Source: Paenibacillus tengchongensis
GTDB lineage: Bacteria > Bacillota > Bacilli > Paenibacillales > Paenibacillaceae
Length of the DNA: 64,000 nt
Assembly: GCF_008973665.1 (NCBI RefSeq)
Contig: NZ_WACP01000016.1
Location: forward strand, 86,999-150,998
Direction: 5' to 3'
Shown here: piece by piece, positions 8,131-16,475 of the stretch
Layout: each line of letters opens with the position of its first letter
How positions within the stretch are numbered: the first letter of the stretch is position 1
The notes under the pieces: generated by a model
Told to the model about the DNA's origin: nothing
The model's input: only the letters and a program-made list of their open reading frames with translations
Database searches by the model: none
Translations under genes and position numbers: made by a program

Positions 8131-8927
8131 TGTTACTTGACGTTAATGTAAACGGAATATGGTTATCAACGGTAGGGGCGGCGCTTTATGAGCGTCGTCT
8201 CCCTGTTTTACCGGAGACGGAGGAAAATACCGTAAAGATTCCGGGGCGCGACGGCGTGCTCGATTACGGATTTGACTACGGGGCGCGGCCGCTGGGCCTG
8301 ACGTTCGAGATTACGTCGTCGGCCGCTGATTACTCCGCAACCGTGGCGAATCTAGCGCGGATATTCAACTCGCGGCGCGGAACGTTATCGCTCGAATTTA
8401 ACGATATGCCCGATAAGAAATACCGCTGTGTTTACGCCGGTACGCTGCAGATCGGCGCGACGGGAAGCCGTTTAATCGACGTGAATCTGCGCATGAACGA
8501 TTCGTGGCCGGAGTCGGCGCAAGATACCGCGCTGCACTATTACGGCGAAGGGCTTACGGTGGGCAACGGCTACTTTTACACGGATCACGCGTTCGCGATT
8601 ACGGCGAGCGGACAGACATTTACGGTAAACAACGCAGGCACAAACGACGCCTACCCGTTGATCCGCATAACCGGCGCGTGGACGAATCTATCGCTATCGG
8701 ACGGAGAGTCTACGATAGTACTGACGGGATCGGCCGGGCCTTCTGACGTCGTAGAGATCGATTGCGCACCGGATAAGCAGACTGTGCGGAAGAATGGCGC
8801 GAATGCTTACGGAATAAGCAACGGAGTGTTTCCGGCGCTGCTGCCGGGTGAGACAGAATTTACGGTTACCGGCGCGGGTCTGAGCGTGACGATTGCGTTT
8901 GTCTACCGCTATAAATACTTGTATTAA
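8130..8927 (+). CDS. Distal tail protein (Dit)
   Basis: A 265-residue protein directly after the tape measure gene, translationally coupled through TGATG. The N-terminal half has the beta-barrel pattern of distal tail proteins (VNGIWLSTVGAALYERRLP then KIPGRDGVLDYGFDYGARP), in which the PGRDG motif is typical of Firmicute phages. The C-terminal half has a second beta-sandwich (AFAITASGQTFTVNNAGTND, then YPLIRITG). It would form the hub ring at the tail tip that holds the receptor-binding parts. Confidence 0.85.
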   Translation: MLLDVNVNGIWLSTVGAALYERRLPVLPETEENTVKIPGRDGVLDYGFDYGARPLGLTFEITSSAADYSATVANLARIFNSRRGTLSLEFNDMPDKKYRCVYAGTLQIGATGSRLIDVNLRMNDSWPESAQDTALHYYGEGLTVGNGYFYTDHAFAITASGQTFTVNNAGTNDAYPLIRITGAWTNLSLSDGESTIVLTGSAGPSDVVEIDCAPDKQTVRKNGANAYGISNGVFPALLPGETEFTVTGAGLSVTIAFVYRYKYLY

Positions 8928-8942
8928 CGGAGGAGATTGCGG

Positions 8943-10934
8943 ATGGGATTTGTAAGACGCGTAATTACTAGCGCGCTGGACTTAGCGAACCTGGCGAAAC
9001 ATAACGATAATTTTGCGGATATTGAAACGGATTTGACTGCGCAAGACGGCAGGATCGCGACAGCGCAGGCGGACATTACGACGCATAAATCGTCGGTTGT
9101 AGCGCACGCGGCCGAAACGATTACGTATGCCGGTGCGGTTGCTGGCGTTGATAATGCGAAGGATGCGATTGACAGCGTAAAGGAACAGCTTAATGGCGCG
9201 ATCATCGGCGGAGATAGCGGGCCGGAAGCGGCGGCTGCGCGGGCGAGCGTGAGCGGAACAACGTATCCGACGCTGGGCGATCGGTTGAATGCGGAGTATG
9301 AGGGAGTTACTGCGCAGTTGGCGGATGCCGCGCAAGTAAACTACCTGGTTAAAACGATACTCAAGATAAAGAATAAACAAAATCTTAGAATCGCCATTAT
9401 GGGCGATAGTTTGGCGGTGCCGTCTGGATCTGGTGTTAACTGGGTACAGATGCTTCTTGACCATACGTACGCGTCATTTGGATACAATCTACACGATCTT
9501 TATGGAGTGACGGCAGAATACGTCCAAAACTACGCCATCCTGGGTCACACCTCACACTTACTGTGCGCGCAAATTGCATCAGAGATGCGGCCGATGTACA
9601 ATCACGGGTTTTATCAAAACCAAAATTTTAATGCTCCTTATCTGGGTATGGCCCCGTTTTTCAAGGAGAACTATGACTTGGTTATCGTAAGTATCGGAGC
9701 AAACGGCGGCACCGACCACAAAGCCTATACGGAAAATTTTCTCCGAATGGTCCGCGCTGCGGGAGTTGAGGTCATCCTGACAACCGCCAACCCACGCCGG
9801 TCGAATTTAGCGGCTTACGCCGATTTGCTGCCCGATTATACTAAACTGGCAAGCGCGCTTGGATTCGAAATCGCCGATACTCGTCAGGCGTTTATTGACG
9901 ATATCACTGCCGGGAACCATACGATCAATCAGTTAACAGCGGATGATATCCATTGTGCCCAGCCGGGACATGAGTTGTATGCGCAGACAATTATTGGCGT
10001 ATTGGACAAATGCTTGAGGGCTAATATCAACGGTCAAGGGTCATTGCCAGCCAGGCGCATACTGCCAACATCGAGCACCACTTTAGATGCTAATATGCCT
10101 TTTTTCAGCGCGCTGCAACGCCCGGTTAGTCATACCGGTACATTGGTTACTTCGACCTATGACATCAAAAATCCGTTTTATAATAGACAGTCAGCCACGC
10201 TGCAGGCTGTACATCTTACGGCAGGTCAATACGTCGAATTTTGCAATGAAAAGGCCTTTGCCTTTGACATTATCTTTAGTGGTAACGGATTGACGGCAGA
10301 GATGCACGTGCTTATAGAGAGCGGATTAGACCCTTGGCCGCCGATCACGTTGGGCAATGGGGTTGTCTATGGCGGTCCGCTGATGGCAGAGGGAGTACAG
10401 TCCTATATTTATAACAATGATAATCCAATCAACAGACTGGTCAGACTCCAGTGCGTATCGGGGAGCATTGATATCATAGGCGTATCGTGGCTGACACAAC
10501 CGGACAAACCGTTTTTCGCCAACCAGAACGGGTTTAGCAATACCGAGTACAACGGCACTTGGACCATCTTAAAAGAGTTCGGAGTATACGGGAGTTACAC
10601 GGATACCGATCAGGACAGTCTAGAGTTTACGATCTATTCGGATGCCCTTGAATTGACGGTGCTGGGCAACCAAGCAGGCGGGAAGTACGACGTGTACGTG
10701 GATAACTTGCTAATTGCTAGCGGTGTCGATACTTACGTAAACCACAACTATGAGAACTTTTTCCATAACCATCTGTACAAGGGACTAGGGCGGGGCAAGC
10801 ACACTGTAAGGATCAAGCTAAATGGGGTGAACGGGGCTGCCATAGCACCGTCAGATGCAGACTTTAAACATCGGCTAAAGATTGCGCGGATAAAAGAGGT
10901 TTTTATCAACGACGACGTAGCCGAGCACATCTGA
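8943..10934 (+). CDS. Tail tip protein with SGNH/GDSL hydrolase domain
   Basis: I start at the ATG at 8943, seven bases after GGAGGAG, rather than the TTG at 8937 that overlaps this site; this gives 663 residues. Residues 1-130 are an Ala/Asp-rich helical anchor. From about 150 to 360 there is an SGNH hydrolase: block I IAIMGDSLAVPSG, a central VSIGANGGTDH with the Asn, and a C-terminal DDIHCAQPGHELY with the Asp-x-x-His pair. The last 300 residues are beta-rich and may bind carbohydrate. Such domains deacetylate cell-wall or capsule glycans. The gene lies between the distal tail and Tal genes, an unusual place, and the hydrolase part looks more AT-rich than the anchor. Confidence 0.85.
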   Translation: MGFVRRVITSALDLANLAKHNDNFADIETDLTAQDGRIATAQADITTHKSSVVAHAAETITYAGAVAGVDNAKDAIDSVKEQLNGAIIGGDSGPEAAAARASVSGTTYPTLGDRLNAEYEGVTAQLADAAQVNYLVKTILKIKNKQNLRIAIMGDSLAVPSGSGVNWVQMLLDHTYASFGYNLHDLYGVTAEYVQNYAILGHTSHLLCAQIASEMRPMYNHGFYQNQNFNAPYLGMAPFFKENYDLVIVSIGANGGTDHKAYTENFLRMVRAAGVEVILTTANPRRSNLAAYADLLPDYTKLASALGFEIADTRQAFIDDITAGNHTINQLTADDIHCAQPGHELYAQTIIGVLDKCLRANINGQGSLPARRILPTSSTTLDANMPFFSALQRPVSHTGTLVTSTYDIKNPFYNRQSATLQAVHLTAGQYVEFCNEKAFAFDIIFSGNGLTAEMHVLIESGLDPWPPITLGNGVVYGGPLMAEGVQSYIYNNDNPINRLVRLQCVSGSIDIIGVSWLTQPDKPFFANQNGFSNTEYNGTWTILKEFGVYGSYTDTDQDSLEFTIYSDALELTVLGNQAGGKYDVYVDNLLIASGVDTYVNHNYENFFHNHLYKGLGRGKHTVRIKLNGVNGAAIAPSDADFKHRLKIARIKEVFINDDVAEHI

Positions 10935-11033
10935 GCATTAGGACCATACTGCGCACTAACACGCAAGCCCTTCGCACCCACGCGCGGGGCTCTTTGCTGC
11001 GCGGACGCTACGCATTTTTACGCTCACTCAACG

Positions 11034-11052
11034 AAAGGAGGACGCCGCCATC
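11034..11052 (+). promoter_or_regulatory. Strong ribosome binding site placing the start at ATC
   Basis: AAAGGAGG at 11034-11041 followed by eight bases and ATC (11050-11052). No standard start codon lies in frame between the upstream stop at 10957 and 11170. Either a genuine non-canonical start or an ATG-to-ATC mutation. Confidence 0.6.
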
Positions 11053-13131
11053 ACGTCATTACTCGCATATGACCGCCATCTCACGCCGCTCGGCCCGCTA
11101 GTCTCCGCGACCGACGCCGCCCGGACCCGCCGCATCAACGCAGACTATTCGCTGACCTTCGCGGTCCCAATGGCTTCGCTAGACTACCGCGAACGCCTGC
11201 CGCTAAAGGGCCACGTTAAGGACGAGCGCGGCCAGTATTACGTAATCAACAAGCGCGAACGCCAACGCGACGGCCGCAAGCTTACCGCGCTAATCTCGTG
11301 TACGCACGTAATGTTTAAACTCGCGGATTACAAGTTCCCGTATGCGTCCTACATAACGGAGGCTTACGGAGTTTCTATATCAACGTTAACAGCGCTCATC
11401 CAGGCGGCAACGGGTGGGCGCTTCACTTTTTCCGTAGACGCAGCGTTCGACCTTGCGGACGTCTACGAGTTCGGCAGCGGTAATTGTCTCGAAGCGCTGA
11501 ACGCAATCATCGCGCTATACGGCGCGGAGGTCGAGCCGGATAACTTTACGATTCACCTGCGCAAGAAGATCGGAAACGCGGATTCAACGCTCCAATACCG
11601 CGCTGGCAAGAACATCGTAAGCGCCTCGCACGCGGACGACGGCGGCTCGTTGTGTACGCGGCTGTACGCGGAGATGAAGGACTCGCGCACATGGATCGGC
11701 CAGCCTGCGTCGATATTAACGGCGGATGAACAGGCGCGCTTACTGGCCGCCGACCCGAACGCAATCACCGGCGGGATCATCCGCGTTAATTACCTCGTCA
11801 GTCAATACGCGAGCCTATGGGCCAGCGCTACCGTACCGTTTTATGACGACCTCTTAACGGAGCAGGATGTTACCGATCCGCTGAAACTGCTCGAAGCTGC
11901 GCGTAAACGGTTAGCAGAACGCGAAGTGCCTGCGCTTGAGGTGTCCGTATCGGCAGCGGATTTGCACAAGCTCGACGCAAGCGAAGCGCAACCGGGCCTC
12001 GGCGATACTGTTACGCTGGTCGATCCGGACCTCGAACTCGCGCACACCACCGAGCGCATAACGGAGCTGACGGAGTACCCGTTCGCCCGCGACAAGCATG
12101 CGCAGGTTACGCTATCCAACGTCATGCGGCGGGACTATGCGCAGATCATCGCGGACCTGGAATCGACGCGGCGGACGGTCGATAACGTGTTCAGCGGCGG
12201 GCGGATTCGGGCGGAGGCGTTCGAGGAATTTGCACGTCTGGCCGTCCGTGAGATCAACGATAGTAAAACGGAGGTCAAGTACGATACGCGCGGGATCGTG
12301 CTGCAGTCGTTGGTCGACGCGAATGACCTCGTAGTCTTATCGTCCAACGGAATTTACATTTCGACAGACGGCGGAGAGACCGCACGTACCGCGATTACAG
12401 CCGAATTTATTAACGCGGAAGTAATCAGCGGACAGCTCGGAAGCTTCGTGAGTCTCGTAATCGGCAGCGGCAATGACGTCGTCAAAATCAACACGAATGG
12501 AATCAGCGCCGGCCATGCGGACTTTAACAGCGCGCCAATGCGATTAGACATGGCGGGCAATATCGTACTCAATAAACTGACCGCCAATAGCGCGAGTATC
12601 CTGACCTCGACGTTCGCAGACGGTGACATCACATATGGGACGATAAGAGGTACGGAGATTATCGGCGCGACCATACGGACGGATACGACTACACGCAGGA
12701 TTATCCTCGACGGCACCGGATTCCGTTCGTTCGACGGCGCTGGGACTCGGCGTATTTCCATCGACACGAACGACGGATTCGGCACGCAGGAGATGCGCTA
12801 TTACGGAGCTGACGGGAGTAAGAGCGGCGTGGTCAGCGGCAGTAACGGGCAGCTCAACATTACGGCGACTCCTCCGGCGAACCTCGTGCTTGCGGGCGCA
12901 AATGTCGTACTTGGCGGAGATGCGGAGGTTGAAGACTTTCCGATAACGAATAGGGTGTCGGTAGGTGCGGGGGTTAATGCGTTCGACCTAAGCTATGTTC
13001 CGTTGGTTAACTGTACGGAAATCGAACAATTGGACGCGAGAGTGGCAGCCCTTGAGGCTGCGCTTGCGGGGAAAGCAGACGCAGGCCATACACACACACC
13101 GTTAATCTCGGAACGCATAATCACGGAATAG
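11050..13131 (+). CDS. Tail endopeptidase/tail-associated (Tal) protein with ATC start
   Basis: The frame is open from 10960, but no ATG, GTG or TTG occurs before the ATG at 11170. A strong AAAGGAGG site at 11034-11041 sits eight bases before an ATC at 11050. From there the protein reads (M)TSLLAYDRHLTPLGPL, with RRINADYSLTFAVPM further on, the conserved N-terminal domain of Tal proteins, which an ATG 11170 start would cut off. The product is about 693 residues. Residues 1-370 form the hub domain, followed by a beta-helix-like region and a C-terminal coiled coil with a HTHTP motif. It attaches to the distal tail ring. Confidence 0.85.
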   Translation: MTSLLAYDRHLTPLGPLVSATDAARTRRINADYSLTFAVPMASLDYRERLPLKGHVKDERGQYYVINKRERQRDGRKLTALISCTHVMFKLADYKFPYASYITEAYGVSISTLTALIQAATGGRFTFSVDAAFDLADVYEFGSGNCLEALNAIIALYGAEVEPDNFTIHLRKKIGNADSTLQYRAGKNIVSASHADDGGSLCTRLYAEMKDSRTWIGQPASILTADEQARLLAADPNAITGGIIRVNYLVSQYASLWASATVPFYDDLLTEQDVTDPLKLLEAARKRLAEREVPALEVSVSAADLHKLDASEAQPGLGDTVTLVDPDLELAHTTERITELTEYPFARDKHAQVTLSNVMRRDYAQIIADLESTRRTVDNVFSGGRIRAEAFEEFARLAVREINDSKTEVKYDTRGIVLQSLVDANDLVVLSSNGIYISTDGGETARTAITAEFINAEVISGQLGSFVSLVIGSGNDVVKINTNGISAGHADFNSAPMRLDMAGNIVLNKLTANSASILTSTFADGDITYGTIRGTEIIGATIRTDTTTRRIILDGTGFRSFDGAGTRRISIDTNDGFGTQEMRYYGADGSKSGVVSGSNGQLNITATPPANLVLAGANVVLGGDAEVEDFPITNRVSVGAGVNAFDLSYVPLVNCTEIEQLDARVAALEAALAGKADAGHTHTPLISERIITE

Positions 13132-13180
13132 CCGGCGCGGTTAACTGGGGCGGGACTTTCAGTGTGTCGTAATTAGGTCT

Positions 13181-13208
13181 TTCTGACGCGAACCTCTTAG
13201 ATTATACT
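13181..13208 (+). promoter_or_regulatory. Candidate promoter for the secreted cargo gene
   Basis: TTCTGA (13181-13186), a 16-base spacer and TATACT (13203-13208) lie 33 bases before the ATG at 13241, in a 109-base gap after the tail operon. A private promoter would let this gene be expressed in the lysogen. Confidence 0.4.
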
Positions 13209-13240
13209 TGGGGTACTTACCAAATTTAGGAGGTTCGCAA

Positions 13241-13777
13241 ATGAAAAAGAAGATTGTCGGTATTACGGCGGCTGCGCTTCTGTTTGGCAGTTCCATCGGA
13301 TTTGCAGCGGCATCATCGCCGCTTATAGGCGCAAAGGTCGAGGGGCTTTTCACGGTCCTGAAAACGGATGGTACGAAGATTGGGGACGCCGTTATCATTA
13401 ACGGTACGGCCTTCGCGCCAGTAAGGGCGATCTCAGAAGCAACCGGCGCGAATCTTACAGTAAAGGGGAAGACGATCATTTTGGGTGAAACGGTAGAGAC
13501 ATCGCCTGCAGTATCCGAAGAAACGACGCCTGCACCTACACTTCCGCTCACTGCGGCGGAAAGGGAAATACTGCAAACGCGAATTACGAAGCTTGAACGT
13601 GGAATTTCGCTGACGAGAGAGGAACTGACGCAGGCTCAAGCGAAGTTCACCGCGAGCACTGACGACGCGGAAAAACAGCGACTAAAGAAAAGCATATCTG
13701 AGTTAGAGACCAGCCTTAGCGGTATGCAGAAGGCGCTCGACGCCGATAAAGCGCGACTTGCCGCTGCCGGCGAATAA
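13241..13777 (+). CDS. Secreted stalk-domain protein, prophage cargo gene
   Basis: The start at ATG 13241 follows AGGAGG at the right spacing; an upstream in-frame start at 13208 has none. The 178-residue product has a signal peptide (KKKIVGITAAALLFGSSIG, cleavage after FAAA or so), then a copper amine oxidase N-terminal-like (stalk) repeat with IINGTAFAPVRAISEATGAN and VKGKTIILG, and a C-terminal coiled coil (about residues 105-175). It would be exported and stay near the cell surface. Such genes recur in Paenibacillus prophages; the function is unknown. A terminator follows at 13840-13873 after a short gap. Confidence 0.75.
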   Translation: MKKKIVGITAAALLFGSSIGFAAASSPLIGAKVEGLFTVLKTDGTKIGDAVIINGTAFAPVRAISEATGANLTVKGKTIILGETVETSPAVSEETTPAPTLPLTAAEREILQTRITKLERGISLTREELTQAQAKFTASTDDAEKQRLKKSISELETSLSGMQKALDADKARLAAAGE

Positions 13778-13839
13778 CCTACGTCTAACCTGTGGTGTAC
13801 GATTTGCATACGGAAAGCATTATTTAATGAAATATCACG

Positions 13840-13873
13840 AAGAGTCTCACGCTAATATGCGCGGGGCTCTTTT
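13840..13873 (+). terminator. Intrinsic terminator after the cargo gene
   Basis: A 13-bp stem with G-U wobbles and one mismatch (13840-13852 with 13859-13871), loop TAATAT, then a T-rich run. The ribosome binding site of the next gene follows within 15 bases. Confidence 0.65.
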
Positions 13874-13894
13874 AATTTTACGGAGGGATATCGG

Positions 13895-14119
13895 ATGCAG
13901 AACATAAAAGAAATCCGCGTCACAATCGATACTGCGTGGCTTAGCGAAATCACCGAACTGATACGCGAGGTTAAGCGAAGCCCATCTACGGAGAAAGTTA
14001 CGGAGCTAGCGATGCTGGTCGAAGCGCACACTGACCGTAAAATTCCCGTAGAGGAACTGTTTGCCATGCGGGAAGCCGTGGCGGCTAAGCTTCGTCAATC
14101 CGGCGCACTACTTCGCTGA
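13895..14119 (+). CDS. Small phage protein of unknown function
   Basis: A 74-residue, charged, probably all-helical protein (IDTAWLSEITELIREVKRS, then KIPVEELFAMREAVAAKL). ACGGAGGG lies before the ATG at 13895. Its 3' end overlaps the 3' end of the minus-strand gene at 14085-14309 by 35 bases, a tail-to-tail overlap. I do not recognise a family. Confidence 0.6.
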   Translation: MQNIKEIRVTIDTAWLSEITELIREVKRSPSTEKVTELAMLVEAHTDRKIPVEELFAMREAVAAKLRQSGALLR

Positions 14120-14309
14120 CGAGTTCTGTAACGTAGAGCTCAAGGTATTGACGGAGCATTTCGATCTCAACGGTCATTACGCCGGTTCTGCTAATCTTTC
14201 CGTCATCATCGGCCGCTGCTTTATACGCGGGAAGAATCGAGTCCCGATATTTCGGCTCCAAGCGCGCATTTATCTCTTGGGCTATTTGTTTTACATCAAT
14301 ATTTGACAT
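14085..14309 (-). CDS. Small minus-strand phage protein of unknown function
   Basis: A 74-residue protein read on the minus strand with a near-perfect AAGGAGGTGA site before the ATG at 14309, which is why I accept it despite its size. The sequence is helical and charged (VKQIAQEINARLEPKYRDS, ending in ELVSEVVRRIDEA). It is the only minus-strand gene in the prophage part of the window and converges on the gene at 13895-14119 with a 35-base overlap. A role as a late regulator or lysogen-expressed gene is possible but unproven. Confidence 0.65.
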   Translation of the reverse strand: MSNIDVKQIAQEINARLEPKYRDSILPAYKAAADDDGKISRTGVMTVEIEMLRQYLELYVTELVSEVVRRIDEA

Positions 14310-14379
14310 AGATTCACCTCCTTAATTTCCATATTTCTACATCGGGATCGTTAGTCCTTCCCGAGAAAGGGGCTATTTT

Positions 14380-14579
14380 ATGAAAGCACGCGCATTATTA
14401 GAGTTAACCGTTGACCTCGCGAATCCAGCCGCTGAGCTCACGGACGTTACGGCGTGCTCATCGACGGGGCCGTATACGTTCCGCTGCGCGAGGTGGCCGA
14501 CAAGATGGGCGCGGCCATTGCGTGGGATAACGTGAGCAAGACGGCGAGCGTCGAAACCAATACGAAAAGGGGAGCGTAA
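14380..14579 (+). pseudogene. Stalk-domain gene split by a frameshift
   Basis: An ATG at 14380 with GAAAGGGG in front opens a frame (MKARALLELTVDLANPAAEL) that reads to about 14450. From 14451 the protein-like sequence continues in the frame one base back (GVLIDGAVYVPLREVADKMG, then AAIAWDNVSKTASVETN) to a stop at 14577-14579. Together they make a plausible 66-residue stalk (copper amine oxidase N-terminal-like) protein. The junction near 14448-14454 is a one-base slip: a mutation, a base-call error, or recoding. The next gene starts five bases after the stop. Confidence 0.6.
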
Positions 14580-14583
14580 TATA

Positions 14584-14793
14584 ATGAAGAAGATCGATTG
14601 GGCGCGTAAATTATCGTCGCGTAAGTTCTGGGCGCTGCTGGCCGCGCTTGCAACGTCGGTCCTTACGGCAGCCGGCGCAGGTGAGAGCGTGGCGCTGCAG
14701 GTGACCGGCGTGATTGGCGCAGTCGGAGCGTGCGTTGCGTATATGCTGGCGGAAGGTCTGGCGGACAGCGGCGCAGATAAGACGGAGGAATAA
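14584..14793 (+). CDS. Holin-like small membrane protein
   Basis: A 69-residue protein with a charged N-terminus (MKKIDWARKLSSRK), a first membrane segment (FWALLAALATSVLTAAG, about residues 15-33), a short loop, a second segment (VTGVIGAVGACVAYMLAEG, about 39-58) and an acidic tail. This two-segment layout and the place after the tail genes fit a phage holin, which opens the membrane for the endolysin. No endolysin gene follows in the window, which is unusual. The GGGGAGCG before it is shared with the frameshifted gene just upstream. Confidence 0.65.
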   Translation: MKKIDWARKLSSRKFWALLAALATSVLTAAGAGESVALQVTGVIGAVGACVAYMLAEGLADSGADKTEE

Positions 14794-14826
14794 CGTAGGA
14801 GAAGGCGAATTTCGCGGAACTAAGTG

Positions 14827-14873
14827 TAGCGCAGTCATTGCGGATAGATTCCGTAGTGGCTGCGCCTATTTTT
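14827..14873 (+). terminator. Strong terminator closing the prophage late operon
   Basis: A 16-bp stem (14829-14844 with 14850-14865, three G-U pairs, loop TAGAT) followed by a T run at 14869-14873. It lies 34 bases after the holin-like stop and probably ends late transcription. Confidence 0.85.
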
Positions 14874-15210
14874 GCGTTTATATACAATAGAAGAAACGCG
14901 CGCATGACGTTGCAATCCGGCCGCCACTTCGGTACAATACGGTTAACGTGATTAGCCGCTGTAGAGGTGCGCAGTCCACAGTTGTTCGGCGGATTAACAA
15001 CCGTCGCCAACGCTCAAAAACGTTGATCTGACGCGGTTTCTAGCCGACCGTCAGCTAAGCGTAAATTCACCATCCATAATCCGAATGCAACAGTAACATG
15101 TGGATGCGGGTCGTCGTTCCGTACGAAGGAAGAAGCGGGGAATCCGAGCGCGGAGCCTTGCTAAAAGCCGGTTTTTCAATTATATAGCTGCTGTACCTGT
15201 AATTGCCCTT
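14874..15210 (+). other. Gene-free stretch at the right edge of the prophage
   Basis: No open frame with a ribosome binding site is seen on either strand in these 337 bases. The base composition changes from phage-like to host-like somewhere here, so the right attachment site may lie in or near this stretch. With the left end outside the window I cannot match the direct repeats needed to place it. Confidence 0.35.
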
Positions 15211-15262
15211 AAACCTCCCGAATTGTGCAGAAGGACTGTTGACACATTTGGGAGGTTTTTTA
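15211..15262 (+). terminator. Terminator-like long hairpin
   Basis: Arms AAACCTCCC and GGGAGGTTT extended by ATTGTG/CACAT pairs with a bulge, then a T run. It directly precedes the ribosome binding site of the gene at 15285. Confidence 0.65.
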
Positions 15263-15284
15263 TTTAGCGGAGTGGGGGGATGAG

Positions 15285-15653
15285 ATGACCCGAAATCGTA
15301 AGGAAACCGTAGCATTAACCGTGGGTATTCTAATCAGTTGGATGATCTATGTGTCCTTGTTTGATTTATTTAAGCTGCAGGAAGCGGTAATATTCAACGA
15401 TAACTCTGCGAGCTATTCCTTTATTATGCTGGTTTCTTATTTGATGTCGATGCTGTTCCTGTTTAAAATCATCAGCCGGGGCAGGCTCGTTATGATGTTC
15501 TCCGGCATTCTCGTCTTAACCTTCCTGATTACAAATGCAGCCGGTGAGGTCAATTTGTCGATACTGGTTTATATGCTTTCGGTGACTGCAGGCATCATTT
15601 TGGGCGGTGTCTGTCTGGCTATACGCAAAACGCTCATTAGCATCCTTAAATAG
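15285..15653 (+). CDS. Small membrane protein, four predicted membrane segments
   Basis: A 122-residue hydrophobic protein. I see membrane segments at about residues 10-27, 44-63, 68-87 and 92-113. The ATG at 15285 follows AGTGGGGGG; an ATG five bases earlier meets a stop after two codons. No family is recognised. It stands alone between the prophage end and the acetyltransferase gene and could be host or prophage edge. Confidence 0.55.
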   Translation: MTRNRKETVALTVGILISWMIYVSLFDLFKLQEAVIFNDNSASYSFIMLVSYLMSMLFLFKIISRGRLVMMFSGILVLTFLITNAAGEVNLSILVYMLSVTAGIILGGVCLAIRKTLISILK

Positions 15654-15938
15654 AAAAAGATTATCAGCGGGCAGCATGGTAAATTCGTCTGTCTGTAAGA
15701 AGCCATCTGGTATTGATAAATTACGACAAAGTTCAGGTCGAGCGTGTTATGGTCAACGGACTGGCACCGACAAAATACGGGACTGTGTCGCCCGGCGTCG
15801 ATTTTGCTTTTATGCTGATACATATGAAACAACCTTTGATGCTTGAAGCCTTGATGCTAACGACCGGCAGGTATACTGTCGTGAGGTGGGGCAGCGGGAG
15901 GTTACTAATACAGGCAAATCATAGAGGGGGGATCCGCT

Positions 15939-16475
15939 ATGCAACTGGAAAGCCAGCGCCTGCTGATCCGCGAATTTACGGACGAGGATTACGGGGCGGT
16001 ACATAGTTATGCTTCAGACCCGGCGGTGACGGAGTACATGTTATGGGGGCCAAATACGGGCGAGCAGACCGCGGATTACATCCGGACGGTACAGGAATGG
16101 CAGTGGCAGGAACCGCGCACAAGCTTTGAATTCGCCGTGGTTCTTAAGGACAGCGGACAACTGATCGGCGGCTGCGGCCTCTATGTCAGTGAGCCCCGGC
16201 AGGGGGAGATCGGATATTGCTTTAATTCGCTCTATTGGAAACAAGGCTATGCAAGCGAGGCAGGCGAGGCTTTGCTGCATTTCGGATTCGGCGAACTTGG
16301 GCTGCACCGCATCTTCGCCACCTGCCGTCCGGCCAACACCGGTTCCGCCAAGGTTATGCAAAAGCTGGGGATGACCTGCGAAGGGCTGCTGCGCGAGCAC
16401 CGGCGGAAGGGAGAGACCTGGCATAGCTCTCTGGTGTATGCAATTCTGGAGGATGAATATAGAATTCTACAATAA
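15939..16475 (+). CDS. GNAT-family N-acetyltransferase, RimJ/RimL type
   Basis: A 178-residue protein with AGGGGGGAT before the ATG at 15939. It begins MQLESQRLLIREFTDEDY, the usual beta-1 start of the RimJ/RimL (Acetyltransf_3) group, and has a core beta-4/alpha-3 region (IGYCFNSLYWKQGYASEAGE) holding the acetyl-CoA site, followed by HRIFATCRPANTGSAKVMQK and LGMTCEGLLREH. It would acetylate an amine on a ribosomal protein N-terminus, a metabolite or a drug; the substrate cannot be told. It stands alone. Confidence 0.88.
   Translation: MQLESQRLLIREFTDEDYGAVHSYASDPAVTEYMLWGPNTGEQTADYIRTVQEWQWQEPRTSFEFAVVLKDSGQLIGGCGLYVSEPRQGEIGYCFNSLYWKQGYASEAGEALLHFGFGELGLHRIFATCRPANTGSAKVMQKLGMTCEGLLREHRRKGETWHSSLVYAILEDEYRILQ

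Noticed and set aside
14874..15284. Right attachment site of the prophage
   Set aside because: The left end is outside the window, so no direct repeat pair can be matched; I only mark the stretch as the probable edge.
15713..16006. 97-residue frame upstream of the GNAT gene
   Set aside because: No ribosome binding site, overlap with the true GNAT start, and no protein-like pattern in its second half.
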